Assembly (NCBI GenBank): GCA_910577645.1
Contig: CAJTOL010000005.1
Span: 106,568 to 170,567 of the forward strand
Reading direction: 5' to 3'
Length of the DNA: 64,000 nt
Source of the DNA: an uncultured Lachnospiraceae bacterium
GTDB taxonomy: Bacteria > Bacillota > Clostridia > Lachnospirales > Lachnospiraceae
This document shows, piece after piece, positions 8,305 to 17,205 of the stretch. The position numbers and the translations under genes are program-made. Position 1 is the stretch's first letter, and each line of letters opens with the position of its first letter. The notes under the pieces were generated by a model that was not told the DNA's origin, ran no database searches, and was given only the letters and a program-made list of their open reading frames with translations.

Positions 8305-9753
8305 ATGATTCTGTGGATAAAAAAACAATGGAAAAGCTGGCCTCCTACCTTCAGTGTGGCCGTGCCTTTTATACTGGTCATACTGGCAGTAGGGACCTTT
8401 CCCATGCTGCTCCAGGGAAGGCTTCTGTCAGGGTCGGTACGGCAGAATCAAATTGACAACCGGCGCAGCGAGGTGCTGAATCAGTGCCAGATTATAAGCA
8501 GCAAAATGACAAGATCCGGCTATTTTTTGCCGGAGTATAAAAATACTTCTATTAATATGGAGATGGAGATTACGGCCGATATTTTTAACGGCCGTATCGT
8601 TATTGTAGATAAAAACTATCGGATTGTGATGGACACGTTTGGCTTGTCAGAGGGCCGGATGCATGTTGCGGAGGAAGTAATCCGCTGCTTTCAGGGAGAA
8701 ACCAGCAACATCTATAATGAGGAAAAAAACTACTTTGCTCAGACCATTCCCATCTATAATGATCTGGTAGAAAAACGGATTGACGGGGTTATGGTGGTGA
8801 CTGCTTCCACAGAAAATCTTACCTCCATGGAGGCGTCCCTCAGCGAACAATCACGGTTTTTTGATTTGATTGCCTTTTGTGCAATCGCCGTAGTGGCCCT
8901 TGCTCTTACAAGGCTTTTGCTCCTGCCTTTCCGGAACCTTATAGGGATGCTGGATAAGGTGGCAGACGGATACATTGATACGGATATTCGGGAAAACACC
9001 TATCTGGAAACTCAGAAAATATCGGGGGCAGTAAGACGGGCTATCCGAAAGCTGAAAGCCGTGGACCAGTCCAGACAGGAGTTTGTATCCAACGTATCCC
9101 ATGAGTTGAAAACCCCGATTACCTCCATCCGGGTTCTGGCAGATTCCCTTATGGGGATGGAGGAGGTGCCTATAGAGCTGTATCAGGAATTTATGCAGGA
9201 TATTTCTGATGAAATTGACAGGGAAAGCAAAATTATCGATGACCTGCTGTCTCTGGTTAAAATGGATAAGTCGGCTTCGGAGATGAATATTTCCCAGGTA
9301 AGCATTAATGATCTTCTGGGGCTGATTTTAAAGCGTATCCGTCCCATCGCCGAAAAGAGGAATATTGAGCTGATACTGGAAAGCATCCGGGAGGTAAGCG
9401 CCGAGGTGGACGAGGTGAAGCTGTCTCTGGCGTTAAACAATCTGGTAGAAAACGCAGTAAAATACAATGTGGAGGACGGCTGGGTCCGGGTGACTCTGGA
9501 CGCGGATCACAAATACTTTTATGTTAAGGTTTCCGATTCGGGGATTGGGATACCGGAAGAGTTTCAAGAACATATTTTTGAGCGGTTTTACCGGGTGGAT
9601 AAGGCCCGCTCAAGAGAGACCGGGGGAACCGGCTTAGGGCTTGCCATTACCAAAAGCGTGATTTTAATGCATCAGGGAAATATTAAGGTAGAAAGCGGCC
9701 GGGGGGAGGGCACCGCTTTTACGGTGCGGATTCCTTTAACCTACATTGTGTGA
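8305..9753 (+). CDS. Membrane sensor histidine kinase, no adjacent response regulator
   Basis: A 482-residue sensor kinase with a first membrane segment near residues 13-33, an extracytoplasmic sensor region and a second segment near 190-210. HAMP, HisKA (phospho-acceptor His266 in SHELKTP) and HATPase domains follow (N box NNLVENAVKYN, G boxes DSGIGIPEEF and GGTGLGLAI). It is PhoR/WalK-like. The start is the ATG at 8305 rather than the overlapping TTG at 8302. No response regulator gene is adjacent. Its end overlaps the first possible start of the GerMN lipoprotein gene. Confidence 0.93.
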   Translation: MILWIKKQWKSWPPTFSVAVPFILVILAVGTFPMLLQGRLLSGSVRQNQIDNRRSEVLNQCQIISSKMTRSGYFLPEYKNTSINMEMEITADIFNGRIVIVDKNYRIVMDTFGLSEGRMHVAEEVIRCFQGETSNIYNEEKNYFAQTIPIYNDLVEKRIDGVMVVTASTENLTSMEASLSEQSRFFDLIAFCAIAVVALALTRLLLLPFRNLIGMLDKVADGYIDTDIRENTYLETQKISGAVRRAIRKLKAVDQSRQEFVSNVSHELKTPITSIRVLADSLMGMEEVPIELYQEFMQDISDEIDRESKIIDDLLSLVKMDKSASEMNISQVSINDLLGLILKRIRPIAEKRNIELILESIREVSAEVDEVKLSLALNNLVENAVKYNVEDGWVRVTLDADHKYFYVKVSDSGIGIPEEFQEHIFERFYRVDKARSRETGGTGLGLAITKSVILMHQGNIKVESGRGEGTAFTVRIPLTYIV

Positions 9754-9770
9754 TGGATGGGAGGCTTATC

Positions 9771-10691
9771 ATGAGACGGATTTGGACAGCGGTTTTCTGC
9801 TTGGCTCTGCTGCTTTTAACAGGAGGCTGTAATGACAGACAGGAAATGGCAGAGACAGAAGATGTATACCAGATTTATTACCTGAATTCCTCCGGGACCA
9901 GGCTGCTTCCGACAGCGTATCAGGCTCAGTCAGACGATACGGCCGGACTTATTGAAGAACTGACGACGCAGTTTATCCAGGTACCGGCAGACTTTGACGG
10001 ACAGACAGCCCTTGGAGAAAAGGTAGAGCTGCAAAAGTGTGTCCTGGACGGAAATGTGCTGTACCTGTATTTTGACGGAAACTATATGCTGATGAGCTCT
10101 GCCAGAGAAATTCTATGCAGGGCAGGCCTGGCCAAGGTATTTACTCAGATAGCCGGAGTGGATTATATTAATATCTACAGCGGGGAGCAGCCTATTATGG
10201 ATTCAAACGGGACTCCGGTGGGAATGCTTACAGCGTCAGATTTTGTGGAAAGCATCAGTGATGTCAATACCTTTGAGGAATCGGAACTTACCCTGTATTT
10301 TGCCAACAGTACCGGAGAGTACTTGAAGGCGGAAAAACGGCAGGTTATCCACAGCATTAATACCTCTCTGGAGAGACTGGTGGTAGAGCAGTTAATTGCA
10401 GGGCCTACAGTGGAAGGGCTTCAGGCTACATTGCTTCCGGATACTAAAATTTTAAATATTTCTGTAACAGATAATGTGTGTTATATAAACTTTGACGCAG
10501 GATTTTTAAACAATACCCTGGATGTGAAAGAGTATATCCCCATATATTCCATTGTCAACAGCCTGACAGAAAACGCCGGAATCAGCAGGGTACAGTTTAC
10601 TGTCAACGGAGCCAATGAAGGGATGCTGAAGGAGATATTTTCCATCAACGGGGTGTTTGAACGGAACGCAGATTACATTGGGGAAGACTAG
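9771..10691 (+). CDS. GerMN-domain lipoprotein
   Basis: A 306-residue lipoprotein. It has a hydrophobic signal peptide ending in the lipobox LTGGC, so it is probably anchored outside the membrane. Two GerMN-type repeats follow (one near VLDGNVLYLYFDG, one near VTDNVCYINFDAGF). GerMN domains occur in germination proteins and in actinobacterial LpqB, which works with the sensor kinase MtrB. The start at 9771 has GGGAGG upstream and gives a proper signal peptide; a start at 9750 would overlap the kinase. Placement directly after a sensor kinase suggests a partner of that kinase. Confidence 0.85.
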   Translation: MRRIWTAVFCLALLLLTGGCNDRQEMAETEDVYQIYYLNSSGTRLLPTAYQAQSDDTAGLIEELTTQFIQVPADFDGQTALGEKVELQKCVLDGNVLYLYFDGNYMLMSSAREILCRAGLAKVFTQIAGVDYINIYSGEQPIMDSNGTPVGMLTASDFVESISDVNTFEESELTLYFANSTGEYLKAEKRQVIHSINTSLERLVVEQLIAGPTVEGLQATLLPDTKILNISVTDNVCYINFDAGFLNNTLDVKEYIPIYSIVNSLTENAGISRVQFTVNGANEGMLKEIFSINGVFERNADYIGED

Positions 10692-10715
10692 AAATCATCC
10701 AGGGAGGTGAGGATT

Positions 10716-11696
10716 GTGCAGACGCTGAACGAGGATTTGAAATCCGGCAATTTCCGAACCGTATATCTTTTGTTCGGGGAGGAAGGCTTTTTAAAAAAGA
10801 GCTATAAAAACCGGCTGAAGGATGCCATTACCGGCGGCGATACCATAAACTACCATTATTATGAAGGAAAAGGCCTTAATGTAGATGAGATTGTAGGTTT
10901 AGCGGAAACCATGCCCTTTTTTGCCGAAAAAAGGCTGATCCTCATTGAGGACAGCGGTTTTTTTAAAAGCGCTGCAGAGCAGCTGACGGCCTATATTCCT
11001 GCTGTTCCGGAAAGCACCTGCCTGCTGTTTGTGGAGTCAGAAGTAGACAAACGGAGCAAGATGTATAAGGCTGTAAAAAAAGCTGGATATGCTGCGGAGC
11101 TGAATCATCAGGACCATGCTCAATTGGCCCAGTGGGCCGCCGGGATTCTGACAAAAGAAGGTCGGAAGATTACCGGCCGCACCATGGATCTGTTTTTAAG
11201 CAAAACTGGCGAGGATATGGAAAATATCCGAATGGAGCTGGAGAAGCTTATCAGCTATACCTGGGGCAGGGATGTGATTACAGAGCAGGATGTGGAGGAA
11301 ATTTCCACGGCCCAGGCAAGCAACAAGATATTTGATATGATTTCGGCTTTGGCTGCCAGGCAGACCAGAAAGGCGATGGATCTGTATCAGGATCTTTTGA
11401 CCTTGAAAGAACCGCCTATGAGGATTCTTTTTCTTATTGCCAGACAGTTTAACCAGATCCTTCAGGTAAAGGAGCTGGCGGCAAAAGGGATGGACAAAGG
11501 GGCCATTGCAGGCAGGCTTAAGATACAGCCCTTTGTAGTGGGAAAGGTACTGCCTCAGACCAGGGCGTTTTCCAGGGAACAGATACTTTCTTATGTGGAG
11601 CTTTGCGCCCAGTTGGAAGAGGATGTAAAGACCGGACGGCTTTCAGATCGTCTGGCAGTAGAATTATTATTGACAAAGGAGTATGGGAAAAACTGA
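10716..11696 (+). CDS. holA: DNA polymerase III delta subunit
   Basis: A 326-residue clamp-loader delta subunit, which opens the beta sliding clamp. Recognised by VYLLFGEEGFLKKSYK at the N-terminus, the AAA+-like fold, the NIRMELEKLISY segment and the C-terminal helical collar (MRILFLIARQFNQILQVKEL). The GTG at 10716 is preferred because GGAGG at 10703-10707 is well spaced from it. The comEC start is 2 bases after its stop; holA next to comEC is the usual order in Firmicutes. Confidence 0.93.
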   Translation: MQTLNEDLKSGNFRTVYLLFGEEGFLKKSYKNRLKDAITGGDTINYHYYEGKGLNVDEIVGLAETMPFFAEKRLILIEDSGFFKSAAEQLTAYIPAVPESTCLLFVESEVDKRSKMYKAVKKAGYAAELNHQDHAQLAQWAAGILTKEGRKITGRTMDLFLSKTGEDMENIRMELEKLISYTWGRDVITEQDVEEISTAQASNKIFDMISALAARQTRKAMDLYQDLLTLKEPPMRILFLIARQFNQILQVKELAAKGMDKGAIAGRLKIQPFVVGKVLPQTRAFSREQILSYVELCAQLEEDVKTGRLSDRLAVELLLTKEYGKN

Positions 11697-11698
11697 AT

Positions 11699-14146
11699 AT
11701 GAAACGGCCATTTTTCGTGATTGCAGCGGGGTTCGTACTTGGAGAGGTATTTGCTCTGCAGATGAAGATGGCGGGAATGAAGAATCCTTTGGTTACGGCA
11801 GCGTTTTTGGGAACAGGAGCCCTGTGGGCCGGAGTATTTCTGGCGGCGCTTTCCGCATATTTTTTGAAAATTCAGACAGGCAGAGGCAGAAAAAGGCTTC
11901 TGCTTTTTTGTATTATCCTGCTGTCCTGGGCGGCAGGAGCCGTGACGGCGGAAAGCCGGATCCGAAGCTTGGAAAGACAGGAGCATTGGGTTTCAGCACG
12001 TGAAGGAAAGATTGTCACAGAAGGCCGGCTGGAGAGGATAGAGGAAACAGAAAACGGCCTGGAGATATGGGTTAGGGAGATAAAGGAGAATAGGGCAGAG
12101 GCGGAGCCGGAGACAGAACCAGGGGCAGATAAGGGCGGCCTGAAAGAAAAGGTTCCGGAGCGTCTTACAGTCCGGATACAGGAGGCTGACGCCCCGGCTT
12201 TTCAAGAACTCTCTATAGGGATGAAGGTGGAAGTAAAAGGATATCTAAGTTCTCTTGAACCTGCTAAAAATCCCGGAGAGTTTGACTACCGGACTTACAA
12301 CCTTTCCCGGGGAATTACAGGGCAAATTGGAGGAGGCAAAATAAAAGCTTTAAATGGGGATTCCCTTCCTTTTCAGAATTTTTTGGGAAAGCTTAGGAGA
12401 CAGTGGAGCAGCCTTTTGGGAAGACTTTGCGGGGAGGAGGCAGGACTCTTCCGCTCTGCCCTTTTAGGGGAAAAGAAAAAACTGGACGGGGAGATCCGCA
12501 GGCTGTACCAGCAAAGCGGGATTGTTCACCTTCTGGCAATCAGCGGACTTCATCTGTCTATCCTGGGTATGGGAGTTTATAAAGGCTTACGCAGGGCGGG
12601 AGTTTCCGTCGGTTTGGGAGCGGCAGTATCCGGTATCCTGGTAATAAGCTACGGAGTTCTGACAGGGGCGTCCCAATCTGCCAACAGGGCTGTTTTTATG
12701 ATGCTGATTGCCTTTCTCGGGGATGTATTCAGAAGAACCTACGACCCGCTTACCGCCCTGGGGCTGGCGGCTGTATTTATTCTCTGGCAGGAGCCTTACC
12801 AATTGGTTCAAAGCGGCTTTCAGCTGTCCTTCGGGGCGTTTTTGGGGCTCTGCCTTTTAAATGAGACAAGAAGAAAAGGGGATGAAAAAGAAAAAGCAAG
12901 GATGCCGGGGTGGCTGCTTAAAGGGCTGGAAGCCAGCCTGGCAGTTCAGGCAGCCACTCTGCCTGTAATAGCTTTCCACTTTTTCCGGGTTCCGGTTTAC
13001 GGCGTATTTTTAAACCTGATTGTGATCCCGCTGATGGCCTATGTCCTGTATTCGGGGATTGCAGGAATCGGTTTTGGCTGCCTGTTTCCAGATGTGGGAA
13101 GGATTCTCCTTTGGCCTGGCCGCTGGATATTCAGGCTGTATCGGGAGTTAAGTGTCTGGACGGTAAGCCTTCCGGGAAGCAGCCTGCTTTTGGGAAGACC
13201 GGATTTGTGGCAGACAGGGTTGTACTACGGCTTCCTGATACCGGGCCTTTATCTGATGAAGAAAAGGGGCAGGAACCCTTTAGCAGTCCTTGCTTTAACA
13301 TTACTTCTTGGATCTTTTTTATTAAAAGCGCCAGAGCCCGGAGGGCTTTCGGTAACCTTTTTAGATGTGGGACAGGGGGACGGGATTGTCCTTCAAAAGG
13401 GGAAAACGGTGATTCTGATAGACGGAGGAAGCACAGATAAAAAGGCGCTGGGAAGTCAGCGGATTACCCCCTTTTTAGAAAGCCGGGGCATTGGAGAAAT
13501 TTCCTGTGCAGTGGTCAGCCATGGGGATTGGGATCACATCAGCGGACTGAGGGAATTGATGGAAGAAGGCGTAATTAATATAGAAAGACTTGTCCTTCCG
13601 GCTCACGGAAGAGGACAGGAGGCATATGAGGAGCTTTCAAAGCTGGCGGAGGGAAGGGGCAGCCAGGTGTTTTACATGAGCCAGGGGGAAAAGTTAACAG
13701 AAAAAGGAAAGCCGGGGCTTACCCTGACCTGCCTGTATCCGAAAGAACCGGGAAAGGATCAGAAACAGATAGAAGACAGGAACAATCATTCCCTAGTTCT
13801 TTTGGCAGAATACGGCGCTTTTTCTATGGTTCTTACAGGAGATTTGGAATATTCCGGGGAGAAGGCCATGCTGGCTGAAAAAAGCCTGGGGACTGTGAAG
13901 GTTCTGAAGGCAGGCCATCACGGGGCCAGGGAAAGCACAAGTCAGGAGCTTTTAGACAGGCTGAGGCCCTGTGATGTGATAATCTCCTGCGGGAAAGACA
14001 ACTCCTATGGTCATCCTCATCCGGAAACCATAAAGAGGCTTAAGGATATAGGAGCCAGAATATGGGTCACCGCAGATCAGGGGGCGATAGAGGTCTGGAC
14101 AGACGGGAAGAAGACGGGCATCAGGCCTTTTCTTTCCGGCCCGTAA
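11699..14146 (+). CDS. comEC: DNA uptake channel protein ComEC/Rec2
   Basis: An 815-residue competence protein. An N-terminal membrane and OB-like region (DUF4131) is followed by the polytopic Competence domain (LLAISGLHLSILGMGV). The C-terminal metallo-beta-lactamase domain has LDVGQGDG, SHGDWDHISG, LTGDLE and KAGHHGA. In transformable species it carries single-stranded DNA across the membrane. The start at 11699 gives a hydrophobic N-terminus and lies 2 bases after the holA stop. All domains look intact. No comEA is adjacent. Confidence 0.95.
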   Translation: MKRPFFVIAAGFVLGEVFALQMKMAGMKNPLVTAAFLGTGALWAGVFLAALSAYFLKIQTGRGRKRLLLFCIILLSWAAGAVTAESRIRSLERQEHWVSAREGKIVTEGRLERIEETENGLEIWVREIKENRAEAEPETEPGADKGGLKEKVPERLTVRIQEADAPAFQELSIGMKVEVKGYLSSLEPAKNPGEFDYRTYNLSRGITGQIGGGKIKALNGDSLPFQNFLGKLRRQWSSLLGRLCGEEAGLFRSALLGEKKKLDGEIRRLYQQSGIVHLLAISGLHLSILGMGVYKGLRRAGVSVGLGAAVSGILVISYGVLTGASQSANRAVFMMLIAFLGDVFRRTYDPLTALGLAAVFILWQEPYQLVQSGFQLSFGAFLGLCLLNETRRKGDEKEKARMPGWLLKGLEASLAVQAATLPVIAFHFFRVPVYGVFLNLIVIPLMAYVLYSGIAGIGFGCLFPDVGRILLWPGRWIFRLYRELSVWTVSLPGSSLLLGRPDLWQTGLYYGFLIPGLYLMKKRGRNPLAVLALTLLLGSFLLKAPEPGGLSVTFLDVGQGDGIVLQKGKTVILIDGGSTDKKALGSQRITPFLESRGIGEISCAVVSHGDWDHISGLRELMEEGVINIERLVLPAHGRGQEAYEELSKLAEGRGSQVFYMSQGEKLTEKGKPGLTLTCLYPKEPGKDQKQIEDRNNHSLVLLAEYGAFSMVLTGDLEYSGEKAMLAEKSLGTVKVLKAGHHGARESTSQELLDRLRPCDVIISCGKDNSYGHPHPETIKRLKDIGARIWVTADQGAIEVWTDGKKTGIRPFLSGP

Positions 14147-14192
14147 CCGTCATAAGGAAGAAGCGTTTTACCGGATACTTTATAAAACAAAA

Positions 14193-14230
14193 CCCCCTGC
14201 CGGTGGGTTAATCCGGCAGGGGGTGAAAAG
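14193..14230 (-). terminator. Intrinsic terminator of rpsT
   Basis: CCCCCTGCCGG at 14193-14203 pairs perfectly with CCGGCAGGGGG at 14213-14223. Read on the minus strand the stem runs into TTTTGTTTT, a canonical terminator after rpsT. It may also stop comEC transcripts from the other side. Confidence 0.92.
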
Positions 14231-14248
14231 TTTCTTATTTTCTATAAA

Positions 14249-14512
14249 TTAAGCCATAGAGCTTACAGCCTTGGAAAGACGGGATACCTTGCGGGAAGAG
14301 GTATTCTTATGATATACGCCCTTGCTGGTAGCCTTGTCGATCTCAGAAGTAGCAACTAATAATGCAGCCTGTGCAGCAGCCTTGTCACCGGCAGCAATAG
14401 CAGTGTTAACTCTCTTGATCATAGTCTTAACCTTGGATCTGATAGCCTTATTTCTAGCAGCCTTGGTCTGGTTAACTAAAATTCTCTTCTTTGCAGATTT
14501 AATGTTTGCCAT
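14249..14512 (-). CDS. rpsT: 30S ribosomal protein S20
   Basis: An 87-residue basic protein beginning MANIKSAKKRILVNQTKAARN, the signature of bacterial S20, which binds 16S rRNA in the small subunit. Length is standard. The start is the ATG preceded by GGAGGTGC on the minus strand; a longer frame adds an unrelated leader. A strong promoter lies 85 bases upstream and a terminator directly downstream, so it is monocistronic. Confidence 0.98.
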   Translation of the reverse strand: MANIKSAKKRILVNQTKAARNKAIRSKVKTMIKRVNTAIAAGDKAAAQAALLVATSEIDKATSKGVYHKNTSSRKVSRLSKAVSSMA

Positions 14513-14596
14513 GGTAGCACCTCCATTCAGATGTATATTCTCTGTATTTTCCATCAAAGTCTGGACACGGACAGTTTAATGTAAACATACTTTATC

Positions 14597-14625
14597 ATTC
14601 TAACGAATTTGAACTGGATTGTCAA
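14597..14625 (-). promoter_or_regulatory. rpsT promoter
   Basis: On the minus strand TTGACA (14625-14620) is separated by exactly 17 bases from TAGAAT (14602-14597). This is a near-consensus vegetative promoter, fitting a ribosomal protein gene. Confidence 0.85.
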
Positions 14626-14691
14626 TACATATTTTCCGGCTTTTTGAGAAAACTGTCTTATATAGCTGCTTTATAGAGAGGGGGAATTTCA

Positions 14692-15684
14692 GTGGAAGGG
14701 AAAAACAACACACGCTTTGAAATCCGCACGGATTTGGCGGTGGAGAAAAAGGAAGATTTCAAGAAGGAAGCCCGGGAGCTTTCCGGGGTTTCTCTAAAGG
14801 AATGGTATGAAAAGGAAACAGAGATTAAGCTTACCAGAGTGGAGATTTTAAACAGAGCCGGAGAACAGGCTATGGGAAAAGCGAAAGGAACCTATATGAC
14901 TCTGGAAGCCGGACAGATGGCAAAAAAGGATCAGGACTATCATCGCCAGGTTTCCAGAGAGCTGGCAAAGCAGCTGAAGACATTGGCAGAGAAATCATCA
15001 GACAGAGACCTGAACCACATTCTGGTAGTGGGACTTGGAAATCCGTCGGTGACTCCGGATTCTTTGGGGCCAAGGGTGCTGGGGAACCTGTGCGTCACCC
15101 GGCATATGGATGCAGAGTATGGGGAAGGCTTTTTAAAAGAGCACAAAATGACGGCTATAAGCGGAATTGTCCCCGGTGTTATGGCTCAGACCGGAATGGA
15201 GACAGCGGAAATTATCCGGGGAGTTATGGATCAGACCAGACCGGATCTGATTATTGCCATTGACGCCCTGGCAGCCAGAAGCGTCCGCCGGTTAGGATGT
15301 ACCATCCAGCTGACAGATACGGGAATCCATCCCGGATCCGGCGTGGGAAATCACCGGTGCGGCCTGACGGAAAGGAGCCTGGGAATCCCGGTGCTGGCAG
15401 TGGGAGTGCCTACGGTGGTGGGCGCAGCGGCCATTGTCCAGGACACGGTCCAGGCGGTTGTAAAGGCGCTGGAATCCAGCCAGTCCACCAGAGGCATGGG
15501 AAAATATCTGGACAGCCTGGATGATGAGCAGCAGTATGCCCTGATTCGGGAACTTTTGGAACCGGAGTTCGGCCCTTTGTATGTAACGCCTCCGGATATT
15601 GACGAGACTGTAAAAGAGTTAAGCTTTACCATATCAGAGGCCATTCACCAGGCATTTTTGCCGGAACCGGAATTTCCCGGATAA
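14692..15684 (+). CDS. gpr: Germination protease
   Basis: A 330-residue GPR endopeptidase, which degrades small acid-soluble spore proteins at germination. Shown by the N-terminal TDLAVE propeptide-type segment, HILVVGLGNPSVTPDSLGPRV, GIVPGVMAQTGMET and DALAARS followed by TIQLTDTGIHPGSGVGN. It starts at GTG 14692 after GAGAGGGGG. A loose forespore-sigma-like element (ACATA ... GAGAAAACT near 14625-14655) is visible but weak. spoIIP follows directly, the same order as in Bacillus. Confidence 0.95.
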   Translation: MEGKNNTRFEIRTDLAVEKKEDFKKEARELSGVSLKEWYEKETEIKLTRVEILNRAGEQAMGKAKGTYMTLEAGQMAKKDQDYHRQVSRELAKQLKTLAEKSSDRDLNHILVVGLGNPSVTPDSLGPRVLGNLCVTRHMDAEYGEGFLKEHKMTAISGIVPGVMAQTGMETAEIIRGVMDQTRPDLIIAIDALAARSVRRLGCTIQLTDTGIHPGSGVGNHRCGLTERSLGIPVLAVGVPTVVGAAAIVQDTVQAVVKALESSQSTRGMGKYLDSLDDEQQYALIRELLEPEFGPLYVTPPDIDETVKELSFTISEAIHQAFLPEPEFPG

Positions 15685-15695
15685 GAGTTCATTTT

Positions 15696-15716
15696 ACATT
15701 TTTTCCTGCATACCAT
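15696..15716 (+). promoter_or_regulatory. Possible sigma-E type promoter of spoIIP
   Basis: CATACCAT at 15709-15716 matches the sigma-E -10 form CATACNNT; GTTCATTTT about 13 bases upstream is a plausible -35. The implied leader would be very short, so this is tentative. In Bacillus subtilis spoIIP has its own sigma-E promoter downstream of gpr. Confidence 0.35.
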
Positions 15717-15737
15717 GGTAAGAGGTCAGGTGATGGT

Positions 15738-17057
15738 ATGCGGGAAAAGAAATCAATCGGGGAATTTATGCGGGTAATAATGCTGGCGGTGCTGTGCATC
15801 CTTCTGGCAATGCTGGGGCTGCGCTTATGCAAAGACTGGCTGGAAGACCTTAAAATCAGGTGGGAAAACCAGGGAATCACCCTTGCCGGAAAAAGCAGCA
15901 GCGCGGCGGGGGAGATAGTAGAATTTGTATGGAACAGAAGACAACAAACCATGGGGGCCGAAGGGCAGGGGCAGAAAAAGAAGGAAACCGTTTCCCTTAC
16001 CGGCTTTATGGAGCTTTTAAATCCCTGGAATTCTTATGAGAGGGAGGAAAAGGCCCTGCCACCCGCGGAAAAAGACCGGGATCCGGCTTATAAGAATTTC
16101 CTGGCAAGCAGGGAATTTTACATAGAACATCAATACCTTCTGGAATATGGAGATGAAGAAAGCGGACAGGAAAGTATTCTGGCGGACAGTGAGTCCGGAG
16201 CCGGGACAATGGGATCAGAAGGTTTTGAAAACCGGACGGAAACTCCGTCTCAGTTTCAGGGCCAGAATCCGGCTGGAGACAGCCAGGGTGTTTCAGGGAC
16301 AGTCTACAGCATGGCTCAGCTGGCGGATTACGACTTTCTCATGAAAACCTTTTATAATACTCACACTTCCACTACGGCAGGAAGAGACATGATGAGTGCA
16401 GAAAAAATGCTGGGGACAGATCTGTCCATAAAAAAGGACGGCGCCAGCCCCCAGATCCTTATCTATCATTCCCACTCCCAGGAGGCTTTTGCAGATTCCG
16501 GACAGAATCAAACCATTGTGGAAGTGGGGGACTACCTGACAGAGCTTTTGGAGGCAAAAGGATTTGGCGTTATTCATGACAGAAGCGTTTACGATCTGGT
16601 AGACGGGAAGCTTGACAGAAGCAGGGCTTATACCTATGCCCTGGAAGGGATTACCAAAATATTGCAGGAAAACCCGGATATTCAGGTAGTTTTAGATATT
16701 CACCGGGACGGAGTGGGGGAGAATGTCCGCCTGACGTCTCAGGTAAACGGCAAGCCCACCGCCCAGATTATGTTTTTTAACGGATTAAGCCGTACGCCGG
16801 AAGGCCCCATAGAATATCTGCCCAACCCTTACCTGGATGAAAACCTGGCTTTCAGCTTTCAGATGCAGCTAAAGGCAGCGGCGCTTTACCCGGGCTATGC
16901 CCGGAAAATCTATTTAAAAGGGCTGCGCTACAACCTTCATCTCCGGCCCAGATCCGCCCTTGTTGAGGTGGGAGCCCAGACCAATACCTTTGAGGAGGTA
17001 AGAAACGCAATGGAACCTTTGGCAGAAATTTTGGCAGCAGTGTTAAACGGGGAGTGA
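15738..17057 (+). CDS. spoIIP: Stage II sporulation protein P
   Basis: A 439-residue protein with an N-terminal membrane anchor (residues 10-28), a variable linker rich in Glu, Gly and Ser, and the C-terminal SpoIIP amidase/endopeptidase domain with ILIYHSHSQEAF and VLDIHRDGV, which carry the zinc-ligand histidines. SpoIIP cuts peptidoglycan during engulfment together with SpoIID and SpoIIM. It lies 53 bases after gpr. Length and architecture are normal. Confidence 0.94.
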   Translation: MREKKSIGEFMRVIMLAVLCILLAMLGLRLCKDWLEDLKIRWENQGITLAGKSSSAAGEIVEFVWNRRQQTMGAEGQGQKKKETVSLTGFMELLNPWNSYEREEKALPPAEKDRDPAYKNFLASREFYIEHQYLLEYGDEESGQESILADSESGAGTMGSEGFENRTETPSQFQGQNPAGDSQGVSGTVYSMAQLADYDFLMKTFYNTHTSTTAGRDMMSAEKMLGTDLSIKKDGASPQILIYHSHSQEAFADSGQNQTIVEVGDYLTELLEAKGFGVIHDRSVYDLVDGKLDRSRAYTYALEGITKILQENPDIQVVLDIHRDGVGENVRLTSQVNGKPTAQIMFFNGLSRTPEGPIEYLPNPYLDENLAFSFQMQLKAAALYPGYARKIYLKGLRYNLHLRPRSALVEVGAQTNTFEEVRNAMEPLAEILAAVLNGE

Positions 17058-17104
17058 AACAGAAGGAAGAAAGAGACAGATACAGGGAACTTTTCGTTAG
17101 ACAG

Positions 17105-17133
17105 TTGCAAGGATTTAAAAAAAATGTTATATT
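17105..17133 (+). promoter_or_regulatory. lepA-hemW promoter
   Basis: TTGCAA at 17105-17110, a 17-base spacer and TATATT at 17128-17133 form a good vegetative promoter upstream of lepA. Confidence 0.75.
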
Positions 17134-17135
17134 TT

Positions 17136-17171
17136 GAATCGTAACGATATATGGCTGAACCGTTACGATTC
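17136..17171. promoter_or_regulatory. Perfect 11-base inverted repeat at the lepA transcription start
   Basis: GAATCGTAACG (17136-17146) and CGTTACGATTC (17161-17171) are perfect inverted repeats starting 3 bases after the lepA -10 box. They would either be a repressor operator or form a hairpin at the very 5' end of the mRNA. Confidence 0.65.
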
Positions 17172-17205
17172 AAGAGGAAAAACGAAAGAAAGAGGAACCT
17201 ACCAT

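Noticed and set aside
8573..8581. GCCGATAT in the sensor kinase gene, and again near 23909 in the CapA-like gene
   Set aside because: Both are inside coding regions with no TAAA at 15 bases, so they are not sigma-28 promoters.
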